Below, piece after piece: positions 17,123 to 29,617 of a DNA stretch of 64,000 nucleotides. The stretch lies in contig DISF01000043.1 in NCBI GenBank assembly GCA_002421985.1, forward strand, positions 1 to 64,000. Direction: 5' to 3'. The DNA comes from Roseovarius sp. UBA6217. Its GTDB lineage: Bacteria > Pseudomonadota > Alphaproteobacteria > Rhodobacterales > Rhodobacteraceae. The position numbers and the translations under genes are program-made. Position 1 is the first letter of the stretch. Every line of letters begins with the position of its first letter. Below the pieces are notes generated by a model. That model was not told the DNA's origin. It worked only from the letters and a program-made list of their open reading frames with translations, and made no database searches.

Positions 17123-17572
17123 CTACTCGGCCGCGGCAGCGGTGAGTTTGCCAAGCGCGCCCGCCATCATCTTGAGATACGGCGCATCATCGGAAATCTT
17201 CAGGTCGTCGAACATGTCTTCGGGGTCCTGATAGGCGATCCAGACCTGCCCCTCGGCATCCTCATATACCAGCACGCGCAGCGGCAGAAAGAGGCCCGCG
17301 CGCGGATCGTCCTGCATCGCCGCCGTGCCCATCTTCGGATTGCCGAAGATCAGCAGTTGCGATGGCGCAAGCGCCATATCCACGCTCGCCGCGCCTGCGG
17401 CATGATCGACACGGGCAAACACCGTGGCCCCCGCCCCGTTCACAGCCGCCTCGAGCCGGTCCATGGTGGCGGGCACATCGGCCCCGGCGCGGAGCTTGAT
17501 GATGTCGTCATCGCCCGCAACTGCGGGCAAGGCCGCCAGTGTGATCGCCAACGCGCTCAGAAATCGTCTCAT
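17123..17572 (-). CDS. DUF302 domain protein, secreted
   Basis: 149 aa with a signal peptide (MRRFLSALAITLAALPAVAG) followed by a DUF302 domain: AGADVPATMDRLEAAVNGAGATVFARVDH, LLIFGNPKMGT, ADPRAGLFLPLRVLVYED-like core, then VWIAYQDPED. The domain folds as a small alpha/beta unit of unknown activity, found alone or with redox and copper genes. The start at 17572 (M6 of the open frame) gives the better signal peptide. It is antisense to its his neighbours and its 5' end faces hisF. Confidence 0.85.
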   Translation of the reverse strand: MRRFLSALAITLAALPAVAGDDDIIKLRAGADVPATMDRLEAAVNGAGATVFARVDHAAGAASVDMALAPSQLLIFGNPKMGTAAMQDDPRAGLFLPLRVLVYEDAEGQVWIAYQDPEDMFDDLKISDDAPYLKMMAGALGKLTAAAAE

Positions 17573-17676
17573 GAAACCCTCCGTCAATGATCGATGCGAA
17601 TCTGCATTGCATCCTCTGGCATCCTGACGGATTTGCCCATAGAAACCGCAACACAGTCACCAAACCCGGCGAACCC

Positions 17677-18441
17677 ATGCTCAAGACCCGTATCATCCCC
17701 TGCCTCGACGTGGCCGACGGGCGCGTGGTCAAGGGCGTCAACTTTGTCGATCTGCGCGACGCGGGCGATCCGGTGGATGCCGCGCGCGCCTATGACGCGG
17801 CAGGGGCGGACGAGCTGTGTTTTCTGGACATCCACGCCACGCATGAAAATCGCGGCACCATGTTCGACGTGGTGCGCCGCACCGCCGAAGCCTGTTACAT
17901 CCCGTTGACCGTGGGAGGCGGGGTGCGCACCCCCGAGGACGTGCGCGCGCTGCTCTTGGCGGGGGCCGACAAGGTCAGCTTCAACTCGGCGGCGGTGGCC
18001 GACCCGGATGTTGTGGCCCGCGCCGCCGACCGTTTCGGCAGCCAATGCATCGTGGTGGCCATCGACGCCAAGACGGTTGCCCCCGGCAAATGGGAGATTT
18101 TCACCCACGGGGGCCGCAAACCCACCGGCATCGACGCGGTGGAATTTGCGCGGCTGGTCGCGGCAAAAGGCGCGGGTGAAATCCTGCTCACCTCGATGGA
18201 CCGCGACGGCACGCGCGCGGGATTCAACATCCAGCTGACCCGCGCCATCGCCGATGCGGTGGATATTCCGGTGATTGCATCGGGCGGCGTCGGCACGCTC
18301 GATCATCTGGTGGAGGGCGTGACCGAGGGCCACGCCTCTGCCGTTCTCGCCGCCTCGATCTTTCATTTCGGCACCTACACCATTGCCGAGGCCAAGGCCC
18401 ATATGGCCGCCGCAGGTATCCCCATGAGGCTGGCAGCATGA
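17677..18441 (+). CDS. hisF: Imidazole glycerol phosphate synthase, cyclase subunit
   Basis: TIM-barrel partner of HisH that uses the ammonia delivered through its barrel to form IGP and AICAR. 254 aa starting [20 protein letters not shown]; the catalytic Asp11 is in CLDV, and the second catalytic Asp is in VVAIDAKT. Phosphate loops GGGVRT and ASGGVGT are present. The start at 17677 was chosen as the invariant N-terminus; 30 upstream codons are open but antisense to the DUF302 leader. The stop overlaps hisE by ATGA. Confidence 0.97.
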   Translation: MLKTRIIPCLDVADGRVVKGVNFVDLRDAGDPVDAARAYDAAGADELCFLDIHATHENRGTMFDVVRRTAEACYIPLTVGGGVRTPEDVRALLLAGADKVSFNSAAVADPDVVARAADRFGSQCIVVAIDAKTVAPGKWEIFTHGGRKPTGIDAVEFARLVAAKGAGEILLTSMDRDGTRAGFNIQLTRAIADAVDIPVIASGGVGTLDHLVEGVTEGHASAVLAASIFHFGTYTIAEAKAHMAAAGIPMRLAA

Positions 18442-18752
18442 CGCTCGACGATCTCGCCCGCACGATTCAAACCCGCGCCAGCGCCGACCCCGAGGCAAGC
18501 TGGACCGCCAAGCTTCTGGCGAAAGGCCCCGAGAAATGCGCCGAGAAATTCGGCGAAGAGGCCGTTGAGGCCATCATCGAAGCGGTGAAGGGCGACCGCG
18601 CGCGCCTGACCTGCGAGGCGGCGGACGTGCTCTTTCACCTGCTCGTCATGCTGCAATCGCGCGGGGTGCCGCTCTCTGACGTGATGGCCGAGCTTGCCCG
18701 TCGTCAGGGCATCTCGGGGCTTGCCGAAAAATCTTCCCGCTCAAAGGACTGA
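18438..18752 (+). CDS. hisE: Phosphoribosyl-ATP pyrophosphohydrolase
   Basis: MazG-like all-alpha enzyme that removes pyrophosphate from phosphoribosyl-ATP, the second step of histidine synthesis. 104 aa with the metal-binding helices [17 protein letters not shown] and [13 protein letters not shown], both typical of HisE. Monofunctional: no HisI domain is attached. It overlaps hisF by 4 bp (ATGA) and is followed 3 bp later by the Dabb gene. Confidence 0.96.
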   Translation: MTLDDLARTIQTRASADPEASWTAKLLAKGPEKCAEKFGEEAVEAIIEAVKGDRARLTCEAADVLFHLLVMLQSRGVPLSDVMAELARRQGISGLAEKSSRSKD

Positions 18753-18755
18753 TCC

Positions 18756-19046
18756 ATGATTCGCCATATCGTGTTCTTTTCCGCCGCCAACCCCGAGGAC
18801 GTGGATCGCATCCGCGAGGGGCTGATGATGCTGGCGCAAATTCCCCATGCGCGCCATTTCGAGGTGGGGCGCAACCTGCAAAGCGACACGATCAGCGGCA
18901 CCCGCGTTGATCTGGTGGTTTATGCCGAGTTCGAGGACGAGGCCGCGCTTGCCGCCTACAAGGCGCATCCCGTCTATGCCGAGTGCACCGCCCTTGTGCG
19001 CCCGCAGCGCGAGTTGCGCATCGCCGCCGATTTCAAGGCGGGCTGA
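18756..19046 (+). CDS. Dabb-family (stress-responsive alpha/beta barrel) protein
   Basis: 96-aa ferredoxin-like dimeric alpha/beta barrel protein. Signatures are MIRHIVFF at the start, HFEVGRNL, DLVVYAEFEDEAALAAYKAHPVY in the middle and a short C-terminal strand. Members range from stress proteins to small cyclases, so the function here is unknown. It is last in the hisFE-Dabb string, 3 bp after hisE. Confidence 0.85.
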   Translation: MIRHIVFFSAANPEDVDRIREGLMMLAQIPHARHFEVGRNLQSDTISGTRVDLVVYAEFEDEAALAAYKAHPVYAECTALVRPQRELRIAADFKAG

Positions 19047-19138
19047 GGGGCGTCGCGCTTCTGAAATGATATTTGCGGGGGGCCCGGAGCGGACGTTCAG
19101 GGCTTGGGGGGCGACGACAACGAACGGGGGCTGATACT

Positions 19139-19303
19139 GTGCCACGGCCAGCGCGCGCACTCGATCTGCCCGCGCGGGACGTGATCACGGCGCGCGCGCG
19201 CGGCGCGAGACCCTATGTGCTGGCACCGTTGCGCAGCGGCGCGGGGCTTGACCGGGTGATCCGCTTCATCGCGGATGAGGGCGGCGTGCCCCTGCGCCCC
19301 TGA
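19139..19303 (+). CDS. Possible 54-aa protein with GTG start
   Basis: Open frame from GTG at 19139, preceded by an A/G-rich GGGGG block, to TGA at 19303. It encodes a basic, Arg/Ala-rich peptide ending IRFIADEGGVPLRP. Nothing is recognised in it. Frames this short arise easily in such GC-rich DNA, so it is only a candidate. The rest of the 325-bp gap between the Dabb gene and the DUF808 gene shows no other feature. Confidence 0.3.
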   Translation: MPRPARALDLPARDVITARARGARPYVLAPLRSGAGLDRVIRFIADEGGVPLRP

Positions 19304-19371
19304 TCCATGCCGCTTGAACACCGCGCGCGATTGCGACATCGTTGCGGCAAGAACCCGAGGCAGGGAGCGCC

Positions 19372-20331
19372 ATGAGCGGATTACTGGCCCTTTTGGATGA
19401 CGTGGCGGCGATTGCCAAACTGGCGGCGGCACAGCTCGATGATGTCGCGGCGCAGGCCGGCAAGGCGGGATCCAAGGCCGTCGGCGTGGTCATCGACGAT
19501 GCCGCCGTGACGCCGAAATACGTCACCGGCCTGCCTGCGGCGCGTGAATTGCCCATCGTGTGGAAGATCGCGCGGGCATCGTTTTTCAGCAAGCTGGTGA
19601 TCCTGCTTCCGGTGGCACTCTTGTTGCAGGCGTTCCTGCCGTGGCTGCTCACGCCGCTTCTGATGATCGGCGGGGCATATCTGTGTTTCGAGGGGGCCGA
19701 GAAGGTCTGGCACCTGATCGTGCCGCACAAGGATCACGGGCCGCAGCAGGCGGAAACGCTGAGCGCGGCGCATCTGGAAGAGCAGCGCGTGAAAGGCGCG
19801 ATCAAGACCGATTTCATTCTCTCCGCCGAGATCATGACGATTTCTCTGGCGCAGATCGACATCGGCAATGTCTGGATTCAGGCGCTGGCGCTGGCGGCGG
19901 TGGCGATCGGGATCACGACGCTGGTCTATGGCGCGGTGGCGCTGCTGGTAAAGGCCGATGATCTGGGGATTTTCCTGAGCATGACGGGCCGACTTGCCCC
20001 GACACGCGCGCTTGGGCGCGCCATCGTGCGGTCCATGCCCGGCGTGATGGGGGTGATCGCCACCATCGGCACCGTGGCGATGCTCTGGGTCGGGGGCAGC
20101 ATCCTCGTGCACGGGCTGCACGATCTGGGCTGGCACCTGCCCTATGAGCAGATCAAACAGGTGGCGACCCTTGCCGCCGCGCAGGCGGGCGCGGCCAATG
20201 GCCTGGTGACATGGGCCGTGACCGCCGGGCTTGACGGTATTGTCGGGCTGGCCGCCGGGCTGGCCCTGATCCCGTTCGTGACCCGCGCGATCATCCCTGG
20301 CCTGTCCTGGCTCTTTCCCGAGAAACCCTGA
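19372..20331 (+). CDS. DUF808 family inner-membrane protein (YedI-like)
   Basis: 319 aa. It starts MSGLLALLDDVAAIAKLAAAQLDDVAAQAGKA, the invariant DUF808 N-terminus, followed by VVIDDAAVTPKYVTGLPAARELP and several membrane segments (around residues 70-100, 160-200, 215-245 and 275-305). VKGAIKTDFILSAEIMTISL is a further family block. Function is unknown; it resembles E. coli YedI. A single gene, on the strand opposite the copper operon that follows. Confidence 0.9.
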   Translation: MSGLLALLDDVAAIAKLAAAQLDDVAAQAGKAGSKAVGVVIDDAAVTPKYVTGLPAARELPIVWKIARASFFSKLVILLPVALLLQAFLPWLLTPLLMIGGAYLCFEGAEKVWHLIVPHKDHGPQQAETLSAAHLEEQRVKGAIKTDFILSAEIMTISLAQIDIGNVWIQALALAAVAIGITTLVYGAVALLVKADDLGIFLSMTGRLAPTRALGRAIVRSMPGVMGVIATIGTVAMLWVGGSILVHGLHDLGWHLPYEQIKQVATLAAAQAGAANGLVTWAVTAGLDGIVGLAAGLALIPFVTRAIIPGLSWLFPEKP

Positions 20332-20377
20332 TATCGCGCGCGCCGCCCCTGTCCGCAGGGTGACGGGCTGACCTGCC

Positions 20378-20791
20378 TCACCCCCGCTCTTCCTGCGGCT
20401 TATGCGGCCGGACGGCCAGATCTTCGAGGATCGGGCAATCGGGGCGGTGATCGCCCGCACAGCTCTCGACAAGGTGCCCAAGCGTGGCGCGCATCGCCTT
20501 CAGCTCGGCAATCTTGGCATCGACAAGCTCCAGATGGCCCTGGGCGATCCGTTTGACATCGGCGCTGGCGCGGTTCCTGTCCTCGTAAAGCGCCAGAAGC
20601 GTGCGGCACTCCTCGATCGAGAAGCCCAGAGAGCGCGCGCGCCCGATGAAGCCGAGCTTGTGCACCTCGCCTTCGCCAAAGCGGCGATAGCCGTTGGTGT
20701 CGCGCCGCGGGGTTATCAGGCCGATCTCCTCGTAATAGCGGATGGTCTTGGCGGGCAGGCCGGTCAACGCGGCGACATCTCCGATATTCAT
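20378..20791 (-). CDS. cueR: Cu(I)-responsive MerR-family activator
   Basis: Copper sensor that bends and activates the copA promoter. 137 aa from the start at 20791, where MNIGDVAALTGLPAKTIRYYEEIGL is the MerR DNA-binding head. The long dimerisation helix follows, and the metal loop has C111 and C119 (CAGDHRPDC), equivalent to CueR C112 and C120. Ser/Ala features near residue 77 fit +1 ion sensors. It lies 10 bp downstream of copA on the same strand, so activation of the copA promoter also raises cueR. Confidence 0.92.
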   Translation of the reverse strand: MNIGDVAALTGLPAKTIRYYEEIGLITPRRDTNGYRRFGEGEVHKLGFIGRARSLGFSIEECRTLLALYEDRNRASADVKRIAQGHLELVDAKIAELKAMRATLGHLVESCAGDHRPDCPILEDLAVRPHKPQEERG

Positions 20792-20801
20792 CGGCGCGCT
20801 C

Positions 20802-23315
<2,514 letters not shown>

Positions 23316-23349
23316 GAGTGCGGCCCTTCCGTCTTGCGGGGTTTTCTCT

Positions 23350-23380
23350 TACCTAAGGGTTCCTCCAACTGGAAGGTCAA
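23350..23380 (-). promoter_or_regulatory. CueR-controlled copA promoter with 19-bp spacer
   Basis: On the minus strand, TTGACC (23380-23375), 19 bp of spacer and TAGGTA (23355-23350). The over-long 19-bp spacer is the hallmark of MerR-family promoters. Inside it is the interrupted dyad TTCC-N7-GGAA (CCTTCCAGTTGGAGGAACC), close to known CueR operators. It lies 35-65 bp upstream of copA. Confidence 0.8.
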
Positions 23381-23516
23381 GATAACACGAGAAGTGATTT
23401 CCACCATGCGTTTCGCCTTTGGCCCCCCTGGCCCGGCAACCCGGCGACGTGATTCGTCACGAAAACGATCCCCCGGATCGTTTCGTTTCCCTGCGCCCTA
23501 TCGCAGATCGCGCGCC

Positions 23517-24356
23517 TCAGACCCTTACGCCGCGACGCCCCGCCAGATCGGTGAAGAACTGCCACGCCACCCGGCCCGAGCGCGCGCCGCGTGTGGCCTG
23601 CCACTCGATCGCCTCGGCGCGCAAGGTTGCATCGTCGATCTCGACCCCGTAAGCATCGCAATAGCCCCGGATCATCGCGAGATAGGCATCCTGATCGCAG
23701 GCATGGAACCCGAGCCAGAGGCCAAACCGGTCCGAGAGCGACACCTTTTCCTCGACCGCCTCGGAGGGGTTGATCGAGGTCGATCGCTCGTTCTCGATCA
23801 TGTCGCGGGGCATCAGGTGGCGGCGGTTTGAGGTGGCGTAGAACAGCACATTCTCGGGTCGTCCCTCGATCCCGCCATCGAGCACGGCCTTCAATGACTT
23901 GTAGTGCTCGTCATCATGGCCAAAGCTCAGATCGTCGCAATAGAGCACGAACCGGGCCTCCTGCCCGCGCAAGAGGTTGAGCAACCGGCCCACCGAGGGC
24001 AGATCCTCGCGCTGCAATTCCACGATCTTGAGGGCCATGCCGCGTGCCAGAACTTCGGCGTGCACCGCCTTGACAAGGCTGGATTTTCCCATCCCCCGCG
24101 CGCCCCAGAGAAGCGCGTTGTTGGCGGGCAGGCCGCGGGCGAACTGCACTGTATTGGCCAGAAGCGTGTCGCGCGCGCGGTCGATCCCCACCAAAAGCGC
24201 CATATCCACGCGGCTCACATCCGCCACCGGCTCCAGCCGGTCCGGCGCGACATGCCAGACAAAGGCATCGGCGGCGTCGAAATCGGGCGCGGTCAGCGGC
24301 GCGGGGGCCATCCGCTCCAGCGCGGCGGCGATGCGATCAAGCGGATCGGCCATCAT
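23517..24356 (-). CDS. DUF815-family P-loop ATPase
   Basis: 279-aa AAA+-like ATPase of the DUF815 family, function unknown. Walker A is GARGMGKSSL near residues 85-94, Walker B is VLYCDDLSF, a sensor-1-like block is VLFYATSNRRHLMPRD, and there is a conserved ENERSTSINPSEAVEEKVSLSDRFGLW region. It directly abuts tatC (adjacent stop and start codons), so it is the last gene of tatABC-DUF815. The position suggests a link with Tat export, but no such role is established that I know of. Confidence 0.88.
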   Translation of the reverse strand: MMADPLDRIAAALERMAPAPLTAPDFDAADAFVWHVAPDRLEPVADVSRVDMALLVGIDRARDTLLANTVQFARGLPANNALLWGARGMGKSSLVKAVHAEVLARGMALKIVELQREDLPSVGRLLNLLRGQEARFVLYCDDLSFGHDDEHYKSLKAVLDGGIEGRPENVLFYATSNRRHLMPRDMIENERSTSINPSEAVEEKVSLSDRFGLWLGFHACDQDAYLAMIRGYCDAYGVEIDDATLRAEAIEWQATRGARSGRVAWQFFTDLAGRRGVRV

Positions 24357-25262
24357 TCAGGTCTTGTCCTTGTCATCGTCCAGATCCTCGTCCTCATCGA
24401 ACCACAGCCCCTGTGCGCGCAGCTCTGCCTCGCGCTTGCGCTCGACGCGCGAGACAAGCTGAATCGACACCTCATAAAGCCCGTAGACCACCACGAAAAG
24501 GATAAGCTGGGTGATGACATCGGGGGGCGTCACCAGCGCGGCCAGCACGAGGATGCCCACCACCGCGTATTTGCGCACCGATTTGAGGCCACCCGCGCTC
24601 ACCAGCCCGGCCTTGCCCATCAGTGTGAGCAGCACCGGCAACTGAAAGCACAGACCAAAGGCCATGATGAATTTCAGCGTGATATCAAGGCTTTCGTTGA
24701 CCTTGCCGAAAAAGGTTATGCGAATGCCCTCGCTGGCGTCGGGCACCGCTGGCACAGCCTCCGAGCCGACAAGCCCGCCCATAAGATCGGCGATGATCGA
24801 GGGCACATCGGCAAATCCGAGGAAAAACGCCATCGCCAGCGGTGTCACCACGAAATGCGCAAACGACGCGCCCAAAAGGAACATCACCGGAGAGGCGATC
24901 AAAAACGGCAGGAACGCGTTCTTTTCCTGTTTATAGAGACCAGGCGCCACAAAGCGCCACATCTGGAAGCCGATCACCGGGAAAGCCAGCGCAAAGCCGA
25001 ACACCATCGAGATGCGAAACAGCGTGAACAGGTATTCCTGCGGGCTGGTATATTGCATCGTGGGCGACGGGTCGCCGAGTTCGCGCAATGTGGCCTCGAT
25101 CGGGCCAAGCAGGAATTGCAGGATCGGCTCGGCCACGGTAAAGGCCAGCACGATGCCGACGGCAAAGGCCATGACCGACCGGATGAGCCGCGTGCGCAGC
25201 TCGGCCAGATGCTCGATCAGCGGCGCGGCGCTGTCTTCAAGCTCGTCATCGCCGCTGCTCAT
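24357..25262 (-). CDS. tatC: Sec-independent protein translocase TatC
   Basis: Twin-arginine translocase core subunit that recognises Tat signal peptides. 301 aa with six membrane segments and family blocks [13 protein letters not shown] at the N-terminus, [32 protein letters not shown], and late TPPDVITQ. The acidic C-terminal tail ([12 protein letters not shown]) is longer than in E. coli. It overlaps tatB by ATGA and is followed without a gap by the DUF815 gene. Confidence 0.96.
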   Translation of the reverse strand: MSSGDDELEDSAAPLIEHLAELRTRLIRSVMAFAVGIVLAFTVAEPILQFLLGPIEATLRELGDPSPTMQYTSPQEYLFTLFRISMVFGFALAFPVIGFQMWRFVAPGLYKQEKNAFLPFLIASPVMFLLGASFAHFVVTPLAMAFFLGFADVPSIIADLMGGLVGSEAVPAVPDASEGIRITFFGKVNESLDITLKFIMAFGLCFQLPVLLTLMGKAGLVSAGGLKSVRKYAVVGILVLAALVTPPDVITQLILFVVVYGLYEVSIQLVSRVERKREAELRAQGLWFDEDEDLDDDKDKT

Positions 25263-25729
25263 GCCTTGTCCCCGGTGGTGGTGTCAGCGGGGGCCGTGGC
25301 GTCCTGTTGCGCGGTCGCAGCGGGTTTCGCCTCGGCGGCCGTCCTCGCCTCGGCCTCGGCCTTGAGGCGGGCATTGGCCATCTCGGTGGTTTTCTCGCGG
25401 ATCTTGTCGGCGGCGGCCTGCCGCTCGGGATCGAGCGGCGGGCGGGTCGCGCCCTCAATGTCGCGGGTCACGTCATCGGTGGTCTTCTTCAGCTCGTTCA
25501 TCGCCGTTTTCATCGGGTTGGACGCGGATTTGAACGTTTTCTGAATGTCGCTCACGCCGGATTGGTCGGCGGCGTCATTCATCGCGCGGCTGAATTCGCG
25601 CGCCATGCCCTTGGCCTTGCCGACAAACCGGCCCACCGTCCGAAACATGCCGGGCAGATCCTTGGGGCCGACGACGATCAACGCCACGATCCCGATGAGC
25701 AAAAGCTCTGTCCAGCCGAGATCGAACAT
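25259..25729 (-). CDS. tatB: Sec-independent protein translocase TatB
   Basis: Single-span membrane protein that forms the substrate-receptor complex with TatC. 156 aa: N-terminal [26 protein letters not shown], then the amphipathic helix [20 protein letters not shown] and a long Ala/Thr/Glu-rich soluble tail. The E residue and GP hinge distinguish it from TatA. Gene order tatA-tatB-tatC with an ATGA overlap to tatC. Confidence 0.94.
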   Translation of the reverse strand: MFDLGWTELLLIGIVALIVVGPKDLPGMFRTVGRFVGKAKGMAREFSRAMNDAADQSGVSDIQKTFKSASNPMKTAMNELKKTTDDVTRDIEGATRPPLDPERQAAADKIREKTTEMANARLKAEAEARTAAEAKPAATAQQDATAPADTTTGDKA

Positions 25730-25736
25730 GGAGGTG

Positions 25737-25955
25737 TCAGACCTTGTCTTTTTCGTCCGCGGGCGTCACGTCGCGCGCGGTCTCGTCTGCCTTGGTGTCC
25801 CCAAGCTCCTTGTTGCCCTCGGCGACGCCCTTCTTGAACGAGGTAATGCCCTTGCCGACCTCTCCCATCAGCGAGGAAATCTTGCCGCGCCCAAAAAGCA
25901 CGAGCACCACCACGGCGATGAGCAAAAGGCCGGGAAGGCCGATATTGTTGAGCAT
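25737..25955 (-). CDS. tatA: Sec-independent protein translocase TatA
   Basis: Pore-forming Tat component, 72 aa. N-terminal membrane helix ([18 protein letters not shown]), the FGRGK hinge, then the amphipathic helix [19 protein letters not shown] and a charged tail. First gene of the operon, 7 bp before tatB. Confidence 0.95.
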   Translation of the reverse strand: MLNNIGLPGLLLIAVVVLVLFGRGKISSLMGEVGKGITSFKKGVAEGNKELGDTKADETARDVTPADEKDKV

Positions 25956-26069
25956 CTTTCTTCTCCCTGGCTCGGGGGGTGTGCCCCGAAACGATCATCT
26001 GCCTTATCTAGACATTCACTGACGCCTATGAAAGCACCAATCCGCCCCCGCCGCCACGAATCGCCGCGT

Positions 26070-27197
26070 TCAATCGCCGCCCTGCGCCTCGGCGCGGCTC
26101 TTGCCCGACACGTTCAGCGCCAGCGTGGCGGCCATGAACGGATCGAGATCGCCGTCGAGCACGCCCTTGGTGTCGCTGGTCTCATAGCCGGTGCGCAGAT
26201 CCTTGACCATCTGGTAGGGCTGCAACACGTAAGAGCGGATCTGATTGCCCCAGCCGGCATCGCCCTTGGCGTCATGGGCCTCGTTGATGGCGGCGTTGCG
26301 GCGGTCCAGTTCCATCTGGTAGAGGCGCGATTTCAACGCCTTCATGGCGATGTCGCGGTTCTGGTGCTGCGATTTCTGGCTGCTGGTCGTGACCACGCCG
26401 GTGGGGATATGGGTGATGCGCACCGCCGAATCAGTGGTGTTGACATGCTGCCCGCCCGCGCCGGACGAGCGGTAGGTGTCGATGCGGATATCCGAGGGAT
26501 TGATCTCGATCTCGATATTGTCATCCACCACCGGATAGACCCAGACCGAGGAAAAGGACGTGTGCCTTTTGGCCGCCGAATCAAAGGGTGAAATCCGCAC
26601 GAGGCGATGCACGCCCGATTCGGACTTGAGCCAGCCATAGGCGTTGTGCCCGGAAATCTTGTAGGCCACCGATTTGATACCGGCCTCTTCGCCGGGTGAT
26701 TCCGATTGCAATTCCACCGTATAGCCGCGCTTTTCGGCCCAGCGCACATACATCCGCGCCAGCATCGACGCCCAGTCGCAGCTCTCGGTGCCGCCGGCAC
26801 CGGCGTTGATTTCAAGGAAGGTGTCATTGGCATCGGCCTCGCCATCAAGCAGCGCCTCAAGCTCCTTGGCGGCGGCGGTCTTGGCCAGCGCACGCAGCGC
26901 CTGCTCGGCCTCGGTCACGATCTCGGTATCGCCCTCGGCCTCGCCCATCTCGATCAACTCAAGCTGATCGCGCAAGTCCTGCTGGATGGAATCATGCGTG
27001 CCCAGCGCATCCACCAGCGCCTGCCGCTCGCGCATGAGCTTTTGTGCCGCCGCCGGATCGTCCCAGAGCGTCGGATCCTCGACGCGGGCGTTGAATTCCT
27101 CGAGCCGGTGGCGCGCGGTCTCCCATCCCATCCGCTGGCGCAACAGGTCCAGCGATTTCTCGATTTCGGTCACGAGGGTCTGGGTTTCGGCGCGCAT
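26070..27197 (-). CDS. prfB: Peptide chain release factor 2
   Basis: Class I release factor reading UGA and UAA. 375 aa from the start at 27197; the frame is open further upstream, but that part runs into the leader of selO. The codon-recognition motif SPF ([12 protein letters not shown]) marks RF2, and GAGGQHVN is the catalytic GGQ loop. Unlike E. coli, there is no in-frame UGA around codon 26: the frame runs straight through [20 protein letters not shown], so the autoregulatory +1 frameshift is absent. Confidence 0.96.
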   Translation of the reverse strand: MRAETQTLVTEIEKSLDLLRQRMGWETARHRLEEFNARVEDPTLWDDPAAAQKLMRERQALVDALGTHDSIQQDLRDQLELIEMGEAEGDTEIVTEAEQALRALAKTAAAKELEALLDGEADANDTFLEINAGAGGTESCDWASMLARMYVRWAEKRGYTVELQSESPGEEAGIKSVAYKISGHNAYGWLKSESGVHRLVRISPFDSAAKRHTSFSSVWVYPVVDDNIEIEINPSDIRIDTYRSSGAGGQHVNTTDSAVRITHIPTGVVTTSSQKSQHQNRDIAMKALKSRLYQMELDRRNAAINEAHDAKGDAGWGNQIRSYVLQPYQMVKDLRTGYETSDTKGVLDGDLDPFMAATLALNVSGKSRAEAQGGD

Positions 27198-27350
27198 GTC
27201 ACTCTTTCCAAGGCTTTGAATGCGCCTGATAGCCCAGCACGCCGCGCTGAACAAGATCGAGCGCGCACTCCCGGCCCGGCGGCGCGACTTGCGATCCGGG
27301 CGGCAAGGATTACGTTGACGGGTGACCAATTCCCCAAAAGAGGCCCGCGC

Positions 27351-28772
27351 ATGACCCTGCACCTGCCGTTCGACAACAGCTATGCGCGCCTGCCCGACCG
27401 GTTCTATACCCGCCAGGCTGCCGCGCCGGTGCGCGCGCCGCGCCTGATCGCGTGGAACGACGCGCTGGCCGATGAGCTTGGTATCACCGGCGGGGATGAG
27501 GCGGTGCGCGCGCGGATATTTTCCGGCAACGAGGTGCCAGAGGGTGCCGCGCCGCTGGCGCAGGTCTATGCCGGGCATCAGTTCGGCGGCTTCTCGCCAC
27601 AGCTTGGCGACGGGCGGGCGCTGCTTCTGGGCGAGGTGGTGGACAGCAAAGGCCAGCGCCGCGATATCCAGCTCAAGGGCTCTGGCCCCACGCCTTATTC
27701 GCGTATGGGCGACGGGCGCGCCTGGCTTGGCCCGGTGCTGCGCGAATATGTGATGTCGGAGGCGATGCACGGGCTTGGCATCCCCACCACCCGCGCGCTT
27801 GCCGCCGTTGAGACCGGCGAGCCGGTCTGGCGCGAGGCGGGCGCGCGGCCCGGTGCGGTGCTGACGCGGGTGGCGGCCAGCCATATCCGCGTCGGCACAT
27901 TCCAGTATTTCGCCGCGCGCCGCGATCTCGACGGGCTGCGCGCGCTCTATGGATATACCGTGGCGCGGCATTATCCGCATGTGGAGACGCCCGCGCAGTT
28001 GCTGTCAGAGGTGATCGACCGGCAGGCGCGGCTTGTGGCGCAATGGCTCTCGGTCGGGTTCATCCACGGGGTGATGAACACCGACAACACCGCCATATCG
28101 GGCGAGACGATAGATTACGGCCCCTGCGCCTTTATGGATACCTATCACCCGGTGACGGTCTATAGCTCGATCGACGCGCAGGGCCGCTATGCCTATGACA
28201 ATCAGGCGCGGGTGATCGTGTGGAACATGGCGCAACTGGCCACCGCGCTGGTGCCGCTCATGCCCGACAGCGACGCGGCGGTCGAGGAATTCACCGCGCT
28301 TGTCCACGCCATGCCCGAGCGGATCGAGACCGCGCGGCGGCGGGCATTCTGCGCCAAGATCGGCATCGCCGAGGCCGGGCCGGAGGAGGCCGCGCTGGTC
28401 GATGACCTGCTGGCGCGCATGGCCGGGGGGCGGGCGGATTTCACCAACACCTTCCGCGCGCTGGCCACGGGGCGCGCGCGCGATGAGTTCCTCGACCCGG
28501 CGGCTTTTGACGCGTGGGAAGAGGGCTGGCGCGCGCGGATTGCCCGCGAACGCGATCCGCAGGCGGTGATGCGCGCGGCCAACCCCGCGATCATCCCGCG
28601 CAACCACCGGATGGAGCAGATGATCGAGGCGGCAGTGGAGGGCGACCTCACCCCGTTCGAGCGCCTTCTTGATGTTCTGGCGCGTCCCTTTGACGACCAG
28701 CCCGAGGCCGAAGACCTGCGCCGCCCCCCTGCCCCGTCCGAAGTGGTGCGCGCCACGTTCTGCGGGACGTGA
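27351..28772 (+). CDS. selO: Protein adenylyltransferase SelO (YdiU/UPF0061)
   Basis: Pseudokinase-fold enzyme that transfers AMP from ATP to Ser, Thr or Tyr of proteins in redox homeostasis. 473 aa starting [19 protein letters not shown]. Family blocks are [79 protein letters not shown] (DNTA metal loop) and [18 protein letters not shown]. The C-terminal Cys (TFCGT), at the position of the selenocysteine in animal SelO, is kept as in other bacterial homologues. Divergent from prfB. Confidence 0.95.
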   Translation: MTLHLPFDNSYARLPDRFYTRQAAAPVRAPRLIAWNDALADELGITGGDEAVRARIFSGNEVPEGAAPLAQVYAGHQFGGFSPQLGDGRALLLGEVVDSKGQRRDIQLKGSGPTPYSRMGDGRAWLGPVLREYVMSEAMHGLGIPTTRALAAVETGEPVWREAGARPGAVLTRVAASHIRVGTFQYFAARRDLDGLRALYGYTVARHYPHVETPAQLLSEVIDRQARLVAQWLSVGFIHGVMNTDNTAISGETIDYGPCAFMDTYHPVTVYSSIDAQGRYAYDNQARVIVWNMAQLATALVPLMPDSDAAVEEFTALVHAMPERIETARRRAFCAKIGIAEAGPEEAALVDDLLARMAGGRADFTNTFRALATGRARDEFLDPAAFDAWEEGWRARIARERDPQAVMRAANPAIIPRNHRMEQMIEAAVEGDLTPFERLLDVLARPFDDQPEAEDLRRPPAPSEVVRATFCGT

Positions 28773-28830
28773 ACGCCTGCAAGAGCGCGCGCCTTCATCC
28801 GACGAGATGCCGATTAATATCGTGTAAATA

Positions 28831-28914
28831 TGGTGCGGGTGGTCGGACTCGAACCGACACTCCTTGCGGAAAGGGTGTTTGAGACCCTCGCGTCTACCAT
28901 TCCGCCACACCCGC
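28831..28914 (-). tRNA. tRNA-Leu (anticodon CAA), CCA encoded
   Basis: On the minus strand: acceptor GCGGGTG with CACCCGC, D arm GCGG...CGC, anticodon arm AGGGT-CTCAAAC-ACCCT with anticodon CAA, a long variable arm (TTCCGCAAGGAGT) typical of class II tRNAs, T arm GTCGG-TTCGAGT-CCGAC, then A and encoded CCA. Reads UUG leucine codons. Confidence 0.96.
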
Positions 28915-29034
28915 GCCTGACCTGTCTCTAGCCGAGCGCGCGGCGCGCGTCCAGAGGGCGCGTGCGCGTCGAAAACGCTTGACCGCGATGGGGGTCCATG
29001 CTGTTTCGCGCCATCATCTAGCCGGGGATTGCCG

Positions 29035-29613
29035 ATGCTGCGCGCGCTTTACGACTGGACCATCCGCATGGCCGATCATCCACGCGCGCTTTGGGTGCTG
29101 GCCGTCATCGCCTTCGCCGAAAGCTCGGTTTTCCCGATCCCGCCCGATGTGCTGATGATCCCGATGATCCTCGCGCGGCCCTCAAAGGCCTGGCTTATCG
29201 CCGGGGTGGCGCTGGTCTCGTCGGTGTTGGGCGGGATGCTGGGGTATGCCATCGGTGCCTTTGCCTATGAGAGCATCGGCCAGCCGATCCTTGCCGCGCT
29301 GGGCAAGGGCGATGCGATGGCCGCCTTCAACACCCGCTTCAACGATTTCGGCTTCTGGGCGGTGCTGACGGCGGGGGTCACGCCCTTTCCCTACAAGGTC
29401 ATCACCATCATGTCGGGCTGGACGGGGATGCCGATTGGCACCTTCGTTGCCACCTCGATTCTCGCGCGGGCGTTGCGATTCTTTCTCGTGGCTTGGCTGC
29501 TGTGGAAATTCGGTGCGCCGATTCGCGATTTCATCGAGCGGCGGCTTGGCCTGCTGACCATCGTTTTCGTCGTGCTGCTGTTTGGCGGCTTTTATCTGAC
29601 AAGATATCTGTGA
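29035..29613 (+). CDS. YqaA-family (DedA/SNARE-associated) membrane protein
   Basis: 192 aa with about five hydrophobic segments. FAESSVFPIPPDVLMIPM is the YqaA version of the DedA ExxxPxPxE/D re-entrant loop, and GVTPFPYKVITIMSGW plus ILARALRFFLVAWLL form the second half. DedA relatives act in lipid (undecaprenyl phosphate or phosphatidyl) flipping and membrane homeostasis; YqaA itself is uncharacterised. The ATG at 29035 was chosen over a TTG two codons earlier because of the GGGGAT ribosome site. dsbB follows after 4 bp. Confidence 0.88.
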   Translation: MLRALYDWTIRMADHPRALWVLAVIAFAESSVFPIPPDVLMIPMILARPSKAWLIAGVALVSSVLGGMLGYAIGAFAYESIGQPILAALGKGDAMAAFNTRFNDFGFWAVLTAGVTPFPYKVITIMSGWTGMPIGTFVATSILARALRFFLVAWLLWKFGAPIRDFIERRLGLLTIVFVVLLFGGFYLTRYL

Positions 29614-29617
29614 TCGC

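Noticed and set aside
26070..27197. Programmed +1 frameshift in prfB
   Set aside because: Looked for the CUU-UGA site near codon 26; the frame is continuous, so no frameshift is needed.
28005..28910. Minus-strand open frame starting MWRNGRREGLKHPFRKECRF
   Set aside because: The first residues are translated from the tRNA-Leu gene and the remainder is antisense to selO.
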